From assembly GCF_002865645.1 (NCBI RefSeq), contig NW_020194686.1, forward strand, positions 372,001-436,000: a DNA stretch of 64,000 nt. The letters run 5' to 3'. The notes beneath the pieces were generated by a model that searched no databases, was not told the DNA's origin, and saw only the letters and a list, made by a program, of their open reading frames with translations. Position 1 is the stretch's first letter, and every line of letters begins with the position of its first letter. Below are positions 59,265 through 64,000 of the stretch, one piece after another. This DNA is from Hyaloscypha bicolor E. Taxonomy: Eukaryota > Ascomycota > Leotiomycetes > Helotiales > Hyaloscyphaceae. Both the position numbers and the translations under genes were made by a program.

Positions 59265-62200
59265 TATTACGGTTATTATAATATATGGTACTAGTAGGAG
59301 TTAGACTAGAGCTAGAGAGGCATCTAGTATCTGAGTAAGGCATCTATAGTTACCTGATTATTATATATAACCCCGAGCTTAAGCTAGTATATAGGTCCGT
59401 ATATAGCTTGTAATTATTTAGATCCGAGGCTCCTTCGGGATCCTCTTCTTTCTTTAGCTTTGAATTATTAAAATAGAAATAGTCTAATTATATCTTCCAG
59501 GCCCTAGATCTTATACTTATAATATAATTCAAAGCTTACCTATTTCTTAATCCTATAGAAAATTTAAATAATACTTACCTGATTAGTTTTTAATAAGTAT
59601 AGATATAATATACTATAGCTACTCCCGAACCGGTTAACTAATATTAGAATAAAAGAAAGCCCTAGAATAACTAGGCAAGAAAGCTCTGGACCGGCCAGAT
59701 AAGCAAATAGGCTAGTAATCTTACTACTAAATAAAGATCTATAAGAAAGCAAGTTCCGGAATAACTAGGCAAGTCAGAAGAAGCTATAGTATAAGATACT
59801 ACTAGTATACTACTAGAAGATAGACCAGAGCCTCTTATTAAGTCTTTTAAGGGGTCCGAATATCCCGTTAATATTTATAATAGAAGAGATATTCTTTTCT
59901 AGAGAATAGAAAAAGAAGAAAGACCTGCTTTATTAAAAACAGAGTTCCAAGAGTTATTTTAGAATCTAGAGGCTTTATATAAAGAAATTATTAAGCTAAT
60001 TCTAAAGATATATAATATCCTTGCCTATAGTAAGAATTATTGGGATTAGCTAAAAGAAATCAAATAAGTCCTATAAAAGAACAAAGCCATTATTAAGAAG
60101 CTTATTATATAGCCTGCCGGAATAACTAGTTCCCCTATTCCAGAAGATAAATACTTAGTTAAACTCCCTAACTCTCTTATTTTCGAAGGTATAACTAAGA
60201 ATAGTATTATTTTTAATAATTAGTTAGTTTAGATTAAGAACAAGCTCTATAGTAACTCTAATACCTATTAGATAGAGGATCTCAAGATTATTTATATATC
60301 TGGCCATATAGGTAGCTATATCCTTATACTAATCTCTCCCTGCCTAAACCAGGATAGTTAATATATATATGAGACTATTAGGGAACTATATACCTATCTA
60401 GAAGAACTATATAGTAACCCGAATAAGAAGTATAATACTCGGCAAGTATTTAAGGAGCTATTTATAAAAAAGGGCTAGACCTTTTAAAAATTCTATATTC
60501 TATTCCTGAGGTATATAGTAGACGGAAATATTAACCCGCAGGACCTTAAGAATAACCTAAATAATAAGCTTATCTGGAAGCTCTAAGAGGCCATAGCTAT
60601 ATACTATAATAATCCGGCTATCTATATTACAAAGTTCGTATAATATTATATTATAAATAACTAGTAGATCCGAGCTTGCTATAAAAAAAAAGAATAGGTA
60701 TTTAAGAAAGCTAATAAAAATACAAATAAACCAAGCCCAGAAGGCATTCCTTATATAAAGCCTACTTCCAAGACCCTAGTAATAGATAAGCCTATTGCCC
60801 CGAAGCCCGGATTCTCAGATCTCAAGTACTATAACTATAATGAATTTGGTTATATATCTAGAAACTATCTAGAGTTCAAGATAAAATATATAAAGCAAGT
60901 TTTAATAGCTAAGCTAGTAGTACTTACTATAAGTAAGCTATCCAAGGATATAGAATAGAGAAACGAGGACTCCTAAAAGAAGTCTTCTCTTTAGGGCCAT
61001 ATTATATAAATATAGCAGAAGTTAATTTGAGCTAGTTACTAGGAGATAAAACGTTTATACTTCCTTATATAATTAGTAATAATAGATTAGGTATTAAGAC
61101 TTCTTTTCTTATTAATACCGGAGCAAATAGATATACTTTTATTAATTCCAAGTTTATAAGAATAATTAAATAATTTCTAGATATTAAGCCTATTTAATTA
61201 GTATTACCCTATAATATAAGGGAGTTTAATAGTAAGCAGGCCGTACTTATTACTTACTATATTAAGCTTATATTCTTGATTAATGGACGGAAGGTCCTAG
61301 TACCTATACTAGTTATAGGGCTAGGCAAGTATAATATAATTTTAGGATAATAGTAGTTTATAAGTACTAGTATTCTAATTAATTACAAAAATAGAAGATT
61401 AATCTGGCCAGATAATTAGCTTAGAAAGAAGGGTTAGGATAAGGTCCTAACTACTATATATAAGAACTTGGAACCTGGGAAAAGCGACTAGTATTAAGAA
61501 GATATAGATAGAAAGAATAAAGCTATAGTTATAAATAAGTCCTAGAGATCTTAGCTTATAAAGAGGAAACCCTTTTATTCTCTTTCTAATCCGGGCTCAG
61601 AAAGCCATATATAGTAAAAGAATTAAGCTTAATACTATAAAGAAATATAAGTAGCCTTAGGAAATATAGAAGTTTCTTCCAAGCCAGAGACAGGAATATT
61701 AAAACCATACTATCTAAAGGAAAGCTATAAGATCTAGTTAAGGCCTTCGGTTAATATTATAGGTATCTTACCGGCCGCTTTCTAGATAAATCTATAGAAG
61801 AAGGAGAACCTTTTCTTTATAATATCGTTTTTTGAGATTAATAAAGAGCTAGAATTATAGTAAGAGAACGAGTTTGTTCCGGATAAGTAATAGCCAGGAG
61901 AAACGGAGCTATAATAGCTAGTAAAAGTTTTACTAGAGAAATTCAAGGATTTTATAGATATCTTCTTAAAAAAAGTATTAAATATCTTATTCCCGTATTA
62001 ATTATATAACTATAAGATTTAGATTAATAATCCCAAAGGCCCAGAGAGCCTAGGGTATTCCCCGCTCTATTAATAGTTAACTTATAAGCTATAGGAAATT
62101 AAGTACTTCCTTAAAAAGAATCTCTAATAGAGCTTTATTAAGCCAAGCCAGTCTCCTTTTATATCTCTAATCCTCTTTATAAAAAAGGCTAATAGAGCTC

Positions 62201-64000
62201 TCCGATTTTGTATTAACTATTATAAGCTAAATAACTTAATATAGAAGAACTATTATCCTCTTTTCCTTATTTATAAGACCCTTATATAGCTAGCTCAAGC
62301 CAAGGTCTATATAAAGCTAGATATTTGGCAAGTATTCTATTAGATCCAAATAGACCTAGAATTAGAAGAACTTATAATATTTCATATAAGATATAGAGCC
62401 TATAAGTATAAGGTTCTTTAAGAAGGCCTAACTAATAGCCCTATTATATATTAGAGATATATAAATAATATCCTTTTTAATTACCTTAATATCTTTTATA
62501 TAGCTTACTTAAATAATATTCTAATTTACTCGAATAATTCCCTAAAATATAAAGACTATATATAAAAGGTCTTTTAGTAATTACGGGATACCGGCCTCTA
62601 AGCGAATATTAAGAAATTAGAGTTTAAGGTTATTTATATAAAGTACCTAGGCTTTATTATTTCTACTAAAGGTATTAAAGTAGATCTAGATAAGATAATA
62701 GTTATTAAGAACTAGTAATTACTAAAGATAGTTAAAGGAATATAAGGCTTTCTGGGTTTTTATAACTTTTATTAGTACTTTATTACAGAATATAGTTATA
62801 TAGCAAAGCCCCTAATAACTCTAATATATAAGGGAGTTCCGTTTAAGTAAATAGATTAGTATTAAAAAGGTTTTACTAAGCTAAAGCAAGCTATATTCTC
62901 GGTACTAATTCTATATTACTATAATCCGAACCTTCCTATTATAGTTAAGACAGATATATTAAATAGAGTTATAGCCAGTATTCTCTTATAGTAAGACCCC
63001 TAGATAGGACTCTAGTACCCGGTAGTATTCTTTTCCAAGACTATATAGTCGGTAGAACTAAACTATAATATCTATAATAAAGAAATACTTGCTATTATTC
63101 TCTTTTTAACCGAATAGCAAGCGGAGCTAGAAGGCCTATAAGAAGTACCCTTTATAATTTACTTAGACTACTGAGCCCTCGAGTACTTTATAACTATAAA
63201 GAAGCTCTTAGTAAGATAAGCTCGCTAGGCAAAGTACCTTTCCTGCTACTATTTTAAGCTTATATATTAGATAGGCAAGTTAAATAAACGAGTAAATGTC
63301 CTAAGTAGGAAATACGAGGATATAACTATTTAGGATAAGGTAATAGTAGCCTACTAAACCTAAATTCTTCTCCTATAATAAAAGATTAATAATAATATTA
63401 TATAGGATCTCTAGTTAGCCCTAATTGAGGCCTTTATAAGCCCGGCTTAGGAAGAAACCTAATATAATAGTATCTAGCTAATAGATAAGCTATTAAGTAA
63501 GAACCAAAAGTTACTAGAGCTAGAAGAGCTATGGGATAAGGCAAGAAACGAGAAGGAAGGCACTTGAATACTATAAGACGGCCTCCTCTTATAATATAGT
63601 AAACTATTTATACCTAATAATATAATAATGCCCGAGATACTCTTATATACTGCCCTTATTTAGGAGATATATATATAGCCTCTAATAGGATATCTAGGAT
63701 AAGCTAAGCTTTAATAGCTTCTTTAGGCCTGCTATTACTAGCCAGGCCAAGATATAGATATTAATTAGTATAGAGATAACTACTATACCTGCTAATAATC
63801 CCATATTCCCAGAAATAAGAAGCCAGGGCTCTTATATCTATTACTAGTTCCTGATTGCCTCTAGTAGTATATATTAGTGGATTTTAAGAAGTGCCCAGAA
63901 AGTAAGAATAAGTATAATATAGTAATAATCTTTATTAATTACCTGGGCAAGCGCCCTATTATAATTCCTGTCCGAGATATAGTAATAGCTAAAGAGTTAG
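59265..64000 (+). mobile_element. Ty3/gypsy LTR retrotransposon, 5' part, runs out of the window
   Basis: The copia sequence stops and a new element begins TATTACGG (from TGTTACGG) at 59265. The 5' LTR probably ends near 59643 (CTAATA). Coding order on plus: gag, zinc knuckle, protease, RT, RNase H, integrase zinc-binding and the beginning of the integrase core, cut by the window edge at 64000. This element is less AT-rich than the others but still carries many in-frame TAG/TAA codons. Confidence 0.85.
60080..64000 (+). pseudogene. gypsy gag-pol remnant (partial, 3' end outside window)
   Basis: A gag capsid-like stretch begins P-N-S-L-I-F-E-G-I (about 60160). The zinc knuckle at 60827-60877 has Tyr in place of its three Cys and its His. 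In the protease at 61105-61150 the D-T-G-A motif reads N-T-G-A (Asn at 61114-61116). RT runs about 62000-62700, with Y-L-N-N-I-L-I-Y-S (Asn pair at 62512-62517) and K-Y-L-G-F. RNase H follows with K-T-D and L-L-Y-Q-Q-D (about 62940). The integrase zinc-binding C-x-x-C (C-Q-Q-S remnant near 63790) and V-D-F-K-K-C-P-E-S (about 63880) come last. All changes are G-to-A/C-to-T. Confidence 0.82.

Overview
The window looks like one stretch of a filamentous ascomycete (Pezizomycotina) genome that has suffered heavy repeat-induced point mutation (RIP). Most of it is very AT-rich, TpA-dense and poor in CpA. It consists of transposable elements whose reading frames are full of TAA/TAG and whose differences between copies are mostly C-to-T and G-to-A transitions. 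Short introns (50-96 bp) with GT...CTAAC...AG signals, GPI-anchor and ferric-reductase genes, and NB-ARC/TPR and APH-family genes all fit a fungus. I cannot fix the genus; Leotiomycetes or a related class is only a guess. I see no tRNA, rRNA or CRISPR.

Layout. 1-19086 is a transposon block: a complete Ty1/copia element (1396-7841, 300-bp LTRs, 5-bp target duplication), an unclassified element bounded by direct repeats (about 9405-14715) with two small foldback repeats, and a pogo/Fot1-type DNA transposon on the minus strand (15198-19086) carrying a nested 2.0-kb TIR element. 19087-24050 is a normal-GC island with two intact-looking genes: a ferric-reductase-like membrane protein (minus) and a GPI-anchored DM13-domain protein (plus). 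They are divergently arranged around an intergenic region holding a 38-bp direct repeat. 24055-29130 is a decayed fungal NLR locus on the minus strand: a HeLo-like N-terminal domain ending in an NSGFQAG motif, a truncated Tc1-like transposase, then a second NSGFQAG motif followed by NB-ARC and TPR repeats, split by a 949-bp hAT-like insertion with a perfect 8-bp target duplication. 29950-36312 is a second copy of the copia family (355-bp LTRs).

37322-40604 is a second pogo element hit twice, in opposite orientations, by a 0.71-kb element with 127-bp terminal direct repeats (TRIM-like). 40605-43770 is AT-rich. 43770-48120 is the second normal-GC island: a doubtful broken small gene, an APH-family phosphotransferase gene with one 1-nt frameshift, and a two-Myb-domain gene on the minus strand. 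The Myb gene keeps one unbroken frame but carries about a dozen RIP-type stops, so RIP seems to have run into it from the flanking repeats. 49069-64000 is a nested retrotransposon stack: a copia fragment (minus) interrupted by a complete Ty3/gypsy element (50824-58938, 298-bp LTRs, exact 5-bp target duplication) and then cut by another gypsy element that starts at 59265 and leaves the window.

The likely living genes are therefore the ferric reductase, the DM13 protein and perhaps the APH protein. Everything else recognisable is inactivated. Catalytic Asp codons in protease and reverse transcriptase have become Asn in several elements, and zinc-knuckle Cys codons have become Tyr, which is the direct signature of G-to-A RIP changes.
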